Assembly: GCA_040752595.1 (NCBI GenBank)
Contig: JBFMGX010000016.1
Location: 36,463 to 100,462, forward strand
Source: Candidatus Zixiibacteriota bacterium
Lineage (GTDB): Bacteria; Zixibacteria; MSB-5A5; WJJR01
Reading direction: 5' to 3'
Length of the DNA stretch: 64,000 bases
In this document: in pieces, positions 26,307 through 35,185 of the stretch
How the letters are laid out: each line of letters starts with the position of its first letter
How positions within the stretch are numbered: position 1 is the first letter of the stretch
Program-made: the position numbers and the translations under genes
Notes under the pieces: generated by a model
What the model was told of the DNA's origin: nothing
Database searches by the model: none
Seen by the model: only the letters and a program-made list of their open reading frames with translations

Positions 26307-27179
26307 TCACTGGGTCGGTTCAGCGGGCTGGGGCTCCAATTGGCGGATACGCCCCTCGACCCACTCCCGTTCCTGTGAGCCCTTGAAGTCCTTCAGGAAT
26401 GCCCGGTAGTGGCGAAGGGCCTCGGACGTGTCGCCCGCCTGCGCATAGAGCCAGGGAATGTAGATGGCCGCGTCCTCGAGCCATTCCGATTTCGAGAACT
26501 TCTTGGCAATCTGCTTGAACTCCTCAATGGCCTTGTACCAGCTTTCCTCGCGGCGGTGCATCATGCCCATCGCAAAGAGAGCGTCGTCCGCGCGTCCGGA
26601 GCTGTTCTTCGGATCGCGCGTCAGCACCTGATCGAACTGCCCCCGCGCCTTGGCGAAATCGCCGCGACGCATGTAGATCTCCCCCTGCGCAAATGCGGCG
26701 GACGGGTCGCCCGGCTTGTCCCGGGCGCGCTGCTCCCAATCCCACAGGACACCATGACCCTCAAGGTAGTCTACGATCGTCTGCCGAAACTGCGCTGGAG
26801 GAACATACCCCACGACGCGGTCCACTTCCTGCCCTTCACTATTGGTCAGCACCATCGTGGGGTAGGCCCAGACGGCAAAACGCCGCGCCGTCGCGGTATC
26901 GATTTCGGCATCGACCCGCACGAACACGAGTCGCTTCTCCAAGTCGATGACCCCGGGATCGGCGAAGGTCGATTCGTCCATGACCCGGCACCAGCGGCAC
27001 CAGTCGGTGTAAAGCGCCAGTAGAACCTGACGTTTGCTGGAGTCAGCCAGTGGTTTGGCCTCCGCAAGCGAATTGAACCAGCTGATTCCGGTCGAAACCG
27101 TGTCCGACGGCTCCTGGGCAGCCAGAGGGACAGCCCAGAAGACCAGGAACAGGATTGTCAGCAGACTGCGAATACGCAC
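26307..27179 (-). CDS. Secreted thioredoxin-fold/TPR protein in the gcv operon
   Basis: A 290-aa protein. A signal peptide (LLTILFLVFWAVPLAAQ) leads to a thioredoxin-like domain (about 35-140) with active site TDWCRWCRVMDESTF, the CxxC spacing of DsbD-gamma/DUF255-like folds. cis-Pro is seen in AYPTMVL. The C-terminal half holds three or four TPR-like repeats (PSAAFAQGEIYMRRGDFAKA; SEALRHYRAFLKDF). It probably handles thiols in the periplasm and binds a partner through the TPRs. Its place between gcvPA and gcvPB is unexpected. GTG start; GGGTGAAG upstream is only a fair ribosome-binding site. Confidence 0.8.
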   Translation of the reverse strand: MRIRSLLTILFLVFWAVPLAAQEPSDTVSTGISWFNSLAEAKPLADSSKRQVLLALYTDWCRWCRVMDESTFADPGVIDLEKRLVFVRVDAEIDTATARRFAVWAYPTMVLTNSEGQEVDRVVGYVPPAQFRQTIVDYLEGHGVLWDWEQRARDKPGDPSAAFAQGEIYMRRGDFAKARGQFDQVLTRDPKNSSGRADDALFAMGMMHRREESWYKAIEEFKQIAKKFSKSEWLEDAAIYIPWLYAQAGDTSEALRHYRAFLKDFKGSQEREWVEGRIRQLEPQPAEPTQ

Positions 27180-27205
27180 GGCTTCACCCGGTGAATGACG
27201 GAAGA

Positions 27206-28597
27206 TCAGGGGCTCGGCGACAGACCCTGGGGCACCGCCTTGGATCTTTCCCCTGTGCCGCTGGTGGCCGCCGACAACTCGCGGACATAGCGGTCGAGCT
27301 TCTCACGTGAGTGTTTCTCCGTGACGCAAACGAGGATCCGGCGGTCGAAACCGGGAAACCGCCCGGCCAGATCGATCCCGCCCAAGATCCCCTGCCGGCG
27401 CAACTGCGCCAGGACAACGCGGGAGCTCACCGGTGCTTCGATTACGAATTCATTGAAGAAAGCGCGACCGAACGGCACGCGGAAACCATCGAGACCCGCA
27501 ATCTGCTCGGCCAAGTAGTGTGCCCGTTCGCAGCACGTCTGCGCCAGAGCGGTGATCCCCTGTCGGCCCAACAGCGACATGTAAATCGCAGCGCGCGTGG
27601 CCAACAGCGCCTGCGCCGTGCAGATGTTGGAGGTGGCCTTGTCGCGCCGGATATGCTGTTCACGTGTCTGCAGAGTGGTCACGAATGCCATCCGCCCGTT
27701 GGCATCGACGGTCCGACCCACAAGCCGGCCCGGAAGGCGACGGATGAACTCACGGCGGACAGCGAACAGCCCCAAGAGCGGTCCTCCAAATGATGGAGGA
27801 TTGCCAAGGCATTGCCCCTCGCCCACGGCGATGTCGGCGTCCGCGTCGCCGGGCGGAGTCAACAACCCCAAAGAGATTGGGTGAAACACGGCCATCAACA
27901 GCGCACCCGTGGCGTGGGCGACGTCCGCCGCTTTGCGCCAATCGTCGATGCCGCCGAAATAGTTTGGCGATGGCATGATGATCGCCGCTGTTTGCTCTCC
28001 GACCAGTCGTTCCAGTGACGGGAAATCCGTGCAGCCGTCGGCCGCGATGGCGTCCTGGATCTTGGCATCCTGCGCCGCCAGGTATGTCTCCAAGACGGTG
28101 CGATAGCGGGGATTGAGCATCCCAGCCAGGACGATCCCCCGGCGTCCCGTCTGCGCCATTGCCAGCAGCGCACCCTCGGCCACGGCGGATGCGCCATCGT
28201 ACATCGATGCTTGCGCGACATCCATCGCGGTCAGACGGCGGATCAACGACTGGAATTCATAGGTCGCCTGGAGCGTTCCCTGGGCCACCTCCGGCTGATA
28301 AGGCGTGTACGCCGTATAGAATTCGGATCGTGATCCCACATGGTCGACCGCGGCCGGGATGTGGTGGTCATAGACACCTCCGCCCAGAAACGACACAACC
28401 TCGGGCGCCACGGCATTACGGCGCGCCAGCGACTCGACGAGCTCCTGCACTTCGGCCTCGGACAATCCGGCCGGAATGTTGGCGGGGGTCTTCTGCCGGA
28501 TCTCCGGCGGGATGGCGGCGATCAAATCCTCGAACTGCGCCCCGATGGTGCGCAACATTTCCCGGCGGGAGTCATCGGTGTGCGGACTATAGGACAC
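27206..28597 (-). CDS. gcvPA: Glycine dehydrogenase (decarboxylating) subunit 1
   Basis: A 463-aa subunit of the split P-protein. The start SYSPHTDDSRREMLRTIG matches the family opening (Y.PHT..D...ML..IG), so the GTG at 28597 is chosen over the TTG at 28627, which overlaps the gcvH stop. Other family segments are FLGGGVYDHHIPAAVDH, FYTAYTPYQPEVAQGTLQA, MYDGASAVAEG and TSNICTAQALLA. It lacks the PLP lysine, which is in GcvPB, as expected. The last 25 residues are Ser/Gly/Pro-rich and probably disordered. Confidence 0.93.
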   Translation of the reverse strand: MSYSPHTDDSRREMLRTIGAQFEDLIAAIPPEIRQKTPANIPAGLSEAEVQELVESLARRNAVAPEVVSFLGGGVYDHHIPAAVDHVGSRSEFYTAYTPYQPEVAQGTLQATYEFQSLIRRLTAMDVAQASMYDGASAVAEGALLAMAQTGRRGIVLAGMLNPRYRTVLETYLAAQDAKIQDAIAADGCTDFPSLERLVGEQTAAIIMPSPNYFGGIDDWRKAADVAHATGALLMAVFHPISLGLLTPPGDADADIAVGEGQCLGNPPSFGGPLLGLFAVRREFIRRLPGRLVGRTVDANGRMAFVTTLQTREQHIRRDKATSNICTAQALLATRAAIYMSLLGRQGITALAQTCCERAHYLAEQIAGLDGFRVPFGRAFFNEFVIEAPVSSRVVLAQLRRQGILGGIDLAGRFPGFDRRILVCVTEKHSREKLDRYVRELSAATSGTGERSKAVPQGLSPSP

Positions 28598-28623
28598 GTG
28601 AGCGGACCTATCGGGGGGAAGAG

Positions 28624-29004
28624 TCAATGCTGCTCAAGCAACTCGCCGTATTCCTTCGGCGTCAGCAGGCGGTCGACCTCTTGCGGGTCCGACAACTTGA
28701 TCTTGATCATCCAGCCGTCCCCGTAACAGTCCTGATTGATCAGACCGGCCTCGTCCGCCAGACGTGCGTTGATCGCCGACACGGCTCCCGAGACCGGAGC
28801 GAACAACTCTGCGACCGCCTTGACTGCTTCAATGGTGCCGAATGACTGCGCCGCCGCCACCCGCGTGCCGACCGACGGGAGCTCGACGTACACCACGTCA
28901 CCCAGTTCGGCCTGGGCAAAATCGGTGACACCGACCGTGCCGGTGTCACCCTCGACCAGCAACCACTCATGGTCCTTGGTATACTTGAGATTGTCCTTGA
29001 TCAC
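28624..29004 (-). CDS. gcvH: Glycine cleavage system H protein
   Basis: A 126-aa lipoyl-carrier protein: KYTKDHEWLLVEGD, GVTDFAQAELGDVVYVELP, and the lipoylated lysine K62 in IEAVKAVAEL. It shuttles the aminomethyl group between P, T and L proteins. GTG at 29004 has GGAGG four bases upstream and gives the family start (IKDNLKYTKDHEW). An ATG at 29016 would place that GGAGG inside the gene. First gene of the operon, directly behind a promoter at 29027-29055. Confidence 0.93.
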   Translation of the reverse strand: MIKDNLKYTKDHEWLLVEGDTGTVGVTDFAQAELGDVVYVELPSVGTRVAAAQSFGTIEAVKAVAELFAPVSGAVSAINARLADEAGLINQDCYGDGWMIKIKLSDPQEVDRLLTPKEYGELLEQH

Positions 29005-29026
29005 GTCGCCTCCCATCGAAAGCCAG

Positions 29027-29055
29027 AACATACCCCAAACGGGTCACGTCAGCAA
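29027..29055 (-). promoter_or_regulatory. Promoter of the gcv operon
   Basis: On the minus strand TTGCTG (29055-29050), a 17-base spacer and TATGTT (29032-29027). Transcription would start near 29020, giving a leader of about 16 bases before gcvH. Confidence 0.5.
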
Positions 29056-29160
29056 GCGCGCCGGCGGCGAATCTGACAATGATTTCTGGTAAGGACGTCT
29101 AACAAACTGAGAAGCTCAAGGTGCGTTGGGGCTTCGGCATGTGCAATGCGACGGTGACGA

Positions 29161-29304
29161 CCCCTCACCCCTTCGGCTTCCCTCGACTCTGCTCAGGACA
29201 AGTCGCTCAGGGCAAGCCTGCCCTCTCCCCAGAGGGGAGAGGGGAAGCTCAACCTCTCCTTCCGGGAGAGGTCGATCCGTCCAGAGGACGGATCGGGTGA
29301 GGGA
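29161..29304. repeat. Composite dispersed repeat with four nested hairpins
   Basis: The element begins CCCCTCACCC and ends GGGTGAGGGA, so its ends pair. Inside are a copy of the CTCAGGACAAG motif, a 10-bp stem CCCTCTCCCC/GGGGAGAGGG (29221-29243), CCTCTCC/GGGAGAGG (29252-29270), and a 10-bp stem CGATCCGTCC/GGACGGATCG (29273-29295). The last two parts recur with changes at 35083, 38639 and 47423. It fills most of the 348-base gap between gcvH and accC. Confidence 0.8.
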
Positions 29305-29352
29305 TCTCTTTCGCCCGTTCATTTCGCTACGGCCCCAAGGAGAAGCGAGAGC

Positions 29353-30765
29353 TCAGGCCGACGGTGAGGGCACGGTGGGTGCCGCCGAGAGGGACGTAGT
29401 CTCCGGGGAGGGCGGCGTGCGCGCTCCGGGGAGGAACCGCTCGACAAACGACGTATCAAACCGCCCCGAGCGGAACTCGGCACTGTCGAGGACCCTCTGG
29501 TGGAAGCCGATGGTCGTGTGGATCCCCTCAACCACGAATTCGTCCAAGGCCCCCAGCATGCGTGTGAGCGCCTCATCGCGGTTCTTGCCGTGGGCAATCA
29601 GCTTGGCCAACAGCGAGTCGTAGTAGGGCGGAATCGTGTACCGGGCGTAGGCATGCGTATCGACCCGCACACCGTGCCCGCCGGGAACGTGCAGCGAAGT
29701 GATCTTGCCGGGAGACGGCCGGAAGTCGTTGTCGGGATCTTCCGCGTTGATGCGCACTTCCAGCGTGTGCCCGGAGAATCTGACATCCGATTGAGCGATG
29801 CCCAGCGTGTCACCGGCCGCAATGAGAATCTGCTTTTGGACCAGATCAATGTCGGTTTGCTCTTCGGTGACGGGATGCTCCACCTGGATGCGCGTATTCA
29901 TCTCCATGAAGTAGAAGCTGCCGTCCTGGTCGACAAGGAACTCCACTGTGCCGGCGGAGTGATAGGCGGCGGCATCGGCCGCCAGAAGGGCCGCCGCACC
30001 CATCCGGCGGCGGGCCGCGTCATCGATAGCGGGCGACGGAGACTCCTCGATCAGCTTTTGGTGCCGCCTCTGGATGGTGCAGTCACGTTCGCCCAAGTGC
30101 ACCAAATTGCCATGCAAATCCCCGAGAACCTGGAATTCGACATGGCGGGGTGCCTGTAGGTATTTCTCGATGTAGACGTCGCCGTTCCCGAATGCGAGTT
30201 TGGCCTCGCCCTGAGCCGCGACGATCAACGCCTCCAACTCCGACGGCTCGCGGCAGATCCGCATGCCGCGACCACCACCGCCGCCCGCAGCCTTGATGAT
30301 GACGGGGAAACCGACCGCGTCCGTGACCGCCCGGGCCTCCTTGAGGTCGGATACCGGCCCCTGCGAACCCGGCAGGACGGGAACACCGGCATCCGTCATG
30401 GTCTGCCGAGCCACCGCCTTGTCGCCCATGCGCCGAATCGTGTCTGGCGCCGGACCGATGAAGGTGAGCGCGCATGCTTCGCAAATCTCGGCGAACTCGG
30501 CGTTCTCCGCCAGGAATCCATAACCGGGATGGATGGCCTCCGCGCCGGTCAATTCCGCGGCGGCGATGATGCGCTTCATGTTCAGGTACGACTGCGACGG
30601 CGAGGCAGGTCCGATGCAGACATCCTCATCGGCGAAGCGCACGTGCAGCGATTCGCGATCGGGCTCCGAGTACACCGCGACGGTGGGGATCCCCAGCTCG
30701 CGGCAGGCCCGAATGATCCTCAGGGCGATTTCGCCCCGGTTGGCGATGAGAATCTTCTTGAACAT
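29353..30765 (-). CDS. accC: Acetyl-CoA carboxylase biotin carboxylase subunit
   Basis: A 470-aa ATP-grasp enzyme that carboxylates the biotin on AccB. Seen are [37 protein letters not shown], the glycine-rich ATP loop [33 protein letters not shown], and the catalytic [16 protein letters not shown]. Slightly longer than usual because of a Ser/Pro-rich C-terminal tail. GGAGG lies about 10 bases before the ATG. Unusually, accB is not adjacent: a zinc-finger gene and pilT lie between them. Confidence 0.95.
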   Translation of the reverse strand: MFKKILIANRGEIALRIIRACRELGIPTVAVYSEPDRESLHVRFADEDVCIGPASPSQSYLNMKRIIAAAELTGAEAIHPGYGFLAENAEFAEICEACALTFIGPAPDTIRRMGDKAVARQTMTDAGVPVLPGSQGPVSDLKEARAVTDAVGFPVIIKAAGGGGGRGMRICREPSELEALIVAAQGEAKLAFGNGDVYIEKYLQAPRHVEFQVLGDLHGNLVHLGERDCTIQRRHQKLIEESPSPAIDDAARRRMGAAALLAADAAAYHSAGTVEFLVDQDGSFYFMEMNTRIQVEHPVTEEQTDIDLVQKQILIAAGDTLGIAQSDVRFSGHTLEVRINAEDPDNDFRPSPGKITSLHVPGGHGVRVDTHAYARYTIPPYYDSLLAKLIAHGKNRDEALTRMLGALDEFVVEGIHTTIGFHQRVLDSAEFRSGRFDTSFVERFLPGARTPPSPETTSLSAAPTVPSPSA

Positions 30766-30922
30766 GGCAAGCGACCTCCGGCCTGCCGCCGATGCCGCCT
30801 GAGGTCAGAGGGAACAGAACAGGGGAGGACTTGACGGCCGCTGTCTATCCGACTGCGTTGGGTGGACCGCCCATCCCGTCGGGTCCCGAGCGACCGCGTC
30901 CGGAGCACCCGTGGGTCGGAAT

Positions 30923-31099
30923 TCAATCGTACGGCTCTTCTTCCTCCTCTTCCTCCTCGACCTCAAGCTCGGCATCGTCATCCGATGCCGCGATCTCAAA
31001 CTCGTGTTCTTCCGCACAGGTCCGGGAACAATACACGTGTTTCTTGCGGCGCAGCGGAGCTCCCTCGATCTCCGCGCCACAGTAGTCGCAATACTGCAT
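30923..31099 (-). CDS. Small four-cysteine zinc-binding protein with acidic tail
   Basis: A 58-aa protein. C4, C7, C24 and C28 (CDYC and CSRTC) form a likely zinc knuckle with KKHVYCSRTCAEEH, of the TRASH/MYM style. The C-terminal 20 residues are almost all Asp/Glu, with a run of eight Glu, ending PYD. ATG at 31099 has GAGGGA at a good distance; the ATG at 31105 would sit directly on it. It is not a shadow: both cysteine spacing and composition are protein-like, and a good promoter lies upstream. Function unknown. Confidence 0.72.
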   Translation of the reverse strand: MQYCDYCGAEIEGAPLRRKKHVYCSRTCAEEHEFEIAASDDDAELEVEEEEEEEEPYD

Positions 31100-31286
31100 C
31101 GCCATTCCCTCACGTTACACGTTCTGGACGTGTGGATATGCCCCAACGGGGACGTGCTGTTCCTATGTCAACCGACCGATGGACTCCGATCCTCGCCCAT
31201 CCACAATCCTGAGGTAGTGCCGGTCCGGACCCCGGCGACAGGAAATCGACACACGAACCAACCGCAACGTCCGCGGCGGGCCGCCC

Positions 31287-31315
31287 TTAATATCCGAAAT
31301 GGTCCGATAAGTCAA
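31287..31315 (-). promoter_or_regulatory. Promoter upstream of the zinc-finger gene, long leader
   Basis: On the minus strand TTGACT (31315-31310), a 17-base spacer and TATTAA (31292-31287), a good sigma-70-type match. Start would be near 31280, leaving about 180 untranslated bases to 31099. I see no gene in 31100-31405. accC may be transcribed from here too. Confidence 0.6.
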
Positions 31316-31405
31316 ACAAAAAACCGGTGAGAGCGCATCTGCCCCGGCGCGGCCGGATGCGCCATGGGACGCGTACCGCAGGAAAGCTCGGAGATGGCGA
31401 CAGCG

Positions 31406-32518
31406 TCACCCGTTGCTGATTTCGAATTCTCGCCAGCCGCGATCGGCGGCGCCGGTGATCCCGCGCAGCCGCAGGTCGAAATCGTCGGGGTTCGTCGTGT
31501 TCACGATGGCCGTCTCGTAGGCGATGACGTTCTGTCGGTACCAGCGCATGATCGATTGATCGAAGGTCTGCATCCCGTACTGGGTCGAGCCGCTCTCGAT
31601 CAGATCATGGATCAGATTGGTCTTGGCGGGATCGAGAATCGCATCCCGGATCGCCGCGCTGGCGAACATGATCTCAATGGCGGGCACACGTCCCGGGCCG
31701 TCGATCCGCGGCAGCAACCGTTGGGAGATGACCGCCTGCAATGTGCCCGACAGCAGCAAGCGAACCTGCTGGTGCTGGTGCGGCGGGAAGAAGGAAATGA
31801 TGCGTGAGATCGTCTCGACGGCGTTCAGCGTGTGCAGCGTCGTCAAAACCAGATGACCGGTGTCGGCCGCCATCAGCGCGATCATCATGGTCTCCAGATC
31901 GCGGATCTCGCCGATGAGAATGACGTCCGGGTCCTGCCGGAAGGCATGTCGTAGCGCTGATGCGAACGACTCCGTGTCGCCGCCAATCTCGCGTTGGGAG
32001 ACGATGCTTTGACGATCGCGGAAGATGTACTCCACGGGGTCCTCCACCGTGAGGATGTTCTCCGCCCGCGAGGCGTTGATCTCCTCGATCATCGCTGCCA
32101 GCGTTGTCGACTTCCCCGATCCGGTCGTCCCGGTCACGATGATCAATCCGCGACGCAGCTGGCACAGACGTCGTACCGTGTCCGGGAGGTGCAGATCCGC
32201 GAACGACGGGATGGTCGTCTGCACGGCGCGCAGCGCGATTCCCGGCGTCCCGCGTTGCCGGTAGAGGTTGACGCGGAATCGTCCCAACTTCGCGACGCCC
32301 AACGCCACGTCCATTTCCATCCGACCGGCGAAGCGGCGCTGCTGCTCCTCGTTGAGGATCTGCCCGAGCGTCTCCTCGATCTGTTCGGTCGTCAGGGGCT
32401 GGGCTTCCAGTGCCATGAGTTGCCCATCGACCCTCAGGTACGGACGCACGCCGACTCGCAGATGAAGGTCGGAGGCGCCCCGCGCCATCATCTCTTCCAA
32501 CAACGCCTTGAGTGCCAT
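31406..32518 (-). CDS. pilT: Twitching-motility ATPase PilT
   Basis: A 370-aa hexameric secretion-type ATPase that drives type IV pilus retraction. Walker A is GTTGSGKST at 130-138. VEDPVEYIF (Asp box), Walker B DPDVILIGEIRDLETM and the His box HLVLTTLHTLNAVETI are all present. AIRDAIL near the C-terminus resembles the AIRNLIRE motif of PilT. ATG at 32518 has GGGAG about 7 bases upstream; the longer frame starts with TTG at 32536. No pilus assembly genes are in the window. Confidence 0.92.
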   Translation of the reverse strand: MALKALLEEMMARGASDLHLRVGVRPYLRVDGQLMALEAQPLTTEQIEETLGQILNEEQQRRFAGRMEMDVALGVAKLGRFRVNLYRQRGTPGIALRAVQTTIPSFADLHLPDTVRRLCQLRRGLIIVTGTTGSGKSTTLAAMIEEINASRAENILTVEDPVEYIFRDRQSIVSQREIGGDTESFASALRHAFRQDPDVILIGEIRDLETMMIALMAADTGHLVLTTLHTLNAVETISRIISFFPPHQHQQVRLLLSGTLQAVISQRLLPRIDGPGRVPAIEIMFASAAIRDAILDPAKTNLIHDLIESGSTQYGMQTFDQSIMRWYRQNVIAYETAIVNTTNPDDFDLRLRGITGAADRGWREFEISNG

Positions 32519-32655
32519 TGCCGTCTCCCGTTTCAATCCCTGCGACCCCGTCGCACGATTCTCGGGGCCCTCTCATACTGGGTATCGGCAGGACATCCAC
32601 AGGAATGAACTCGGCGGAGACCGTAGCAGCTGCGACCCACGTCCGGATCATCTGT

Positions 32656-32680
32656 AGGGGCGAGGCGATGCCTCGCCCTT
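32656..32680. repeat. GGGCGAGGC hairpin repeat
   Basis: A 9-bp perfect stem, GGGCGAGGC (32658-32666) with GCCTCGCCC (32670-32678), extended by an A-T and a G-T pair, loop GAT. It stands alone in the spacer between accB and pilT. Confidence 0.7.
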
Positions 32681-32756
32681 GGGCGACCCGACATTACGGT
32701 TCTGTTGGCTGGGACTCGACCGCAGAACCCGGCCATTCAAGACTTGAAGCTAATGC

Positions 32757-33230
32757 CTACGCCGTGGGATCAAGCAGGAAGAGTGGTTGGCCGAACTCCA
32801 CCGGCTGGGCGTTCTCCACCAGCACCTTGGCGATCCGTCCGCCCTGTTCGGCCTCGATCTCGTTCATCAACTTCATCGCTTCAATGATGCAGAGGACGTC
32901 TCCCGGCTTGATGGTCTGCCCGACGTCGACAAACGGAGGCGACGACGGCGAGGGTGCGCGGTAGAACGTCCCCACCATCGGCGACTTGATCTCCAGATAG
33001 TGGGACGGAGTCGGAACCGGGGCCTCCACCGTGGTCGGTGCCGTCGCCGGCGTCACGTGGGCGGGAACGACGGCAGACGGAGCCCCCGCGGACGGCACGA
33101 TCAACGGCTGGTCCGGGCACGCGCGGTTCTTCGTGATGCGAATCGTACGGAAGAAGCGCCGGATCTCCAGTGAGTCGATCTGGGATTCTTCCACGATCCT
33201 AATCAGGCGTCGGAGAGTATCCTCATTCAT
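32757..33230 (-). CDS. accB: Biotin carboxyl carrier protein of acetyl-CoA carboxylase
   Basis: A 157-aa BCCP. A short N-terminal helix region ([19 protein letters not shown]) is joined by a Pro/Ala-rich linker (about 42-77) to a biotinyl domain with K120 in [14 protein letters not shown] and [16 protein letters not shown] at 33230 has AGGTG at a suitable distance; the frame opens earlier with GTG at 33245. It follows the M24 peptidase gene by 48 bases, the common peptidase-accB arrangement with efp missing. Confidence 0.94.
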   Translation of the reverse strand: MNEDTLRRLIRIVEESQIDSLEIRRFFRTIRITKNRACPDQPLIVPSAGAPSAVVPAHVTPATAPTTVEAPVPTPSHYLEIKSPMVGTFYRAPSPSSPPFVDVGQTIKPGDVLCIIEAMKLMNEIEAEQGGRIAKVLVENAQPVEFGQPLFLLDPTA

Positions 33231-33278
33231 CACATTCACCTGCACCGGACGAGGGCAGACATCGTCCCGTTCGCGCCA

Positions 33279-34367
33279 TCACAGTTCCAACAGCGTGCGA
33301 TCGGCCGATGTCAGCACGTCCGCCGAACGCGCTTGGACGAGAACGTCATCTTCGATCCGCACGCCACCCCAGCCGGGGAAGTACACGCCCGGCTCAATGG
33401 TGACGACCATGCCCGGCTTTAGAACGGTATTGCTCTTGGCGTTCACTGCCGGCCCTTCGTGCACGACCAGTCCGATGCCATGGCCCAGACCGTGATCGAA
33501 CCGTCTGCCGTGACCGGACTTCTCGATAATGCCGCGGGCGACCCGGTCCAGTTTCGAGGCCACGACTCCGGACCGGACCCGGGCGACCGCCGCGCGTTGA
33601 GCACGGGCCACCAAGTTGTACACCGCTTTCTGTCGCGCGGTGGCACGCCCCACAACGACGGTCCGCGTCAGATCGGACACATAGCCCTTGTAAGTGGCAC
33701 CGAAATCGAGCGTCACAAAATCCCCGGCCCGTATGCGCCGGGACGATGCCCGTCCATGGGGAAGCGCGGCCCGCGGACCGGAGGCCACGATGGTCTCAAA
33801 CGACGTCTTCTCCGAACCGGCCTTCATCATCGTGTACTCCAACTCGGCGGCGACATCGCGTTCGCGGACCCCGGGGCGGATCACCGGCAACACCGCGGCA
33901 AATGCGGCATCGGTGATCGCCGCCGCGCGTCTGATCAGAGCCAGTTCCGCCGCATCCTTGATCTGTCTCAGCGGGGCGACAGGATCGTCGACCGGCACGA
34001 ACAGCGCTTTGGGAAGCGCGGACCGGAGAATCCGGATGCGATCCTCCGAAACCTGCTGCGGGCAGTACGCCAGCTTGGGGCGGCTGTTGGCCAACCACGA
34101 GATGCGCCCCAGGTGACCGGCCAGATCACCGGACACGACATGGATCCTCGCGCCTTTGACTTCCCGGGCGGCCTGTTCACGGTAGCGACCGTCGGTCAGA
34201 AAATCCGCGCGGCTCTCTCCCATGATCAACAGACCATTGGAGCCGGTGTAGCCGATCAAATACTGTAACTGCGCGCATTCCGCCGTGATCAGGGCATCGA
34301 GGTCTTCCTTGCCCAGCCATGTCCGGATTGCCGCGGCCCGCTTGCGATAGTCGTGCCCACCAATCAC
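33279..34367 (-). CDS. Xaa-Pro aminopeptidase (M24 family)
   Basis: A 362-aa metallopeptidase with creatinase-type N-terminal domain (about 1-125) and pita-bread catalytic domain. Metal ligands are visible in VTLDFGATYKGYVSDLTRTV (two Asp), HGLGHGIGLVVHEGP (His), TIEPGVYFPGWGGVRIEDDVLV (two Glu). It cleaves N-terminal Xaa-Pro dipeptides or peptides. The GTG at 34367 with AGGGA upstream is chosen; the frame runs on to 34472 without conservation. PepP and PepQ types cannot be separated from sequence alone. Confidence 0.92.
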   Translation of the reverse strand: MIGGHDYRKRAAAIRTWLGKEDLDALITAECAQLQYLIGYTGSNGLLIMGESRADFLTDGRYREQAAREVKGARIHVVSGDLAGHLGRISWLANSRPKLAYCPQQVSEDRIRILRSALPKALFVPVDDPVAPLRQIKDAAELALIRRAAAITDAAFAAVLPVIRPGVRERDVAAELEYTMMKAGSEKTSFETIVASGPRAALPHGRASSRRIRAGDFVTLDFGATYKGYVSDLTRTVVVGRATARQKAVYNLVARAQRAAVARVRSGVVASKLDRVARGIIEKSGHGRRFDHGLGHGIGLVVHEGPAVNAKSNTVLKPGMVVTIEPGVYFPGWGGVRIEDDVLVQARSADVLTSADRTLLEL

Positions 34368-34527
34368 AGGTCCCTGCTCTTTCTCAGTCCGCCGTACACT
34401 CGTGCACCCTGTGCCCGGAGGTGACCTGGCCGGCGCGCTGGGGCAACGTGTTGAGATTGGTCCAAGTTGCATCCACTGTCAAGGGAAATGTCCCCTGTGT
34501 CAGGACCGGCGTCCGTGCCCCCGTCGT

Positions 34528-35040
34528 CTAAGACCTTGCGCGACGGCCGGATGTCGCGACGCACTGAATCAGGTTGGTCGAGGAGTATCCCGCGCGCATC
34601 CGCACCCGCCTAACCGTTCCACCCCAGCCGGTGACGAGATCCGCACCGACGATCGCGTCACGGTCGTACTCGGCTCCCTTGACGAGGACATCGGGATGCA
34701 GCTCGCGGATCAGTCGCAGCGGCGTCGACTCGCTGAACAGACAGACGCAGTCAACCGGCCGCAGGGACGCCAGCAAGGCCGCGCGGTCGCGCTGGGAATT
34801 GACCGGACGGCCCGGACCTTTCAGACGTCGCGTCGAAGCGTCGCTGTTCAGACCAACGACCAGCACATCGCCGTAACCGCGCGCCTGGACCAATAAGTCC
34901 AGGTGACCGCGATGAAGCACGTCAAAGACACCATTGGTGAAGACGACACGCAGTCCGCGCCGGCGCCACTGCCGCCGTAGACGCACCAGCGTTGCGAGTG
35001 ACACCACGCCCCAATTAGTCGATTTGTCAGTCGGCACCAT
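34528..35040 (-). CDS. hldE: D-glycero-beta-D-manno-heptose 1-phosphate adenylyltransferase
   Basis: A 170-aa nucleotidyltransferase like the C-terminal half of HldE (RfaE2). VFTNGVFDVLHRGHLDLL carries the HxGH adenylyl-transfer motif. VVGLNSDASTRRLKGPGRPVNS, then LVKGAEYDRDAIVG and STTN-like AGYSSTNLIQ near the end fit the family. It makes ADP-heptose for LPS core. The kinase half is a separate gene 145 bases upstream, so the bifunctional enzyme is split here. ATG at 35040 is preferred to GTG at 35046; ribosome-binding site weak. Confidence 0.9.
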   Translation of the reverse strand: MVPTDKSTNWGVVSLATLVRLRRQWRRRGLRVVFTNGVFDVLHRGHLDLLVQARGYGDVLVVGLNSDASTRRLKGPGRPVNSQRDRAALLASLRPVDCVCLFSESTPLRLIRELHPDVLVKGAEYDRDAIVGADLVTGWGGTVRRVRMRAGYSSTNLIQCVATSGRRARS

Positions 35041-35082
35041 CGTCACATCGCAACTGTCGACAGCACGGATGAGCCCAAAGCG

Positions 35083-35157
35083 CCCTCACCCCTTCGCTCC
35101 GCTCAGGACAAGCCGATCCACTGACGGCGGATCGACCTCCTCTAGAAGAAGAGGTCG
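35083..35157. repeat. Dispersed repeat, second copy of the CCCTCACCCC family
   Basis: CCCTCACCCCTTCGCTCCGC then CTCAGGACAAG, as in the element at 29161, followed by a CGATCC...GGATCG stem (35114-35134) and a CGACCTC/GAGGTCG stem. It lies in the 145-base gap between the two heptose genes. Confidence 0.65.
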
Positions 35158-35185
35158 GACTACCATGCACCGCGGTGGAGTTCCC

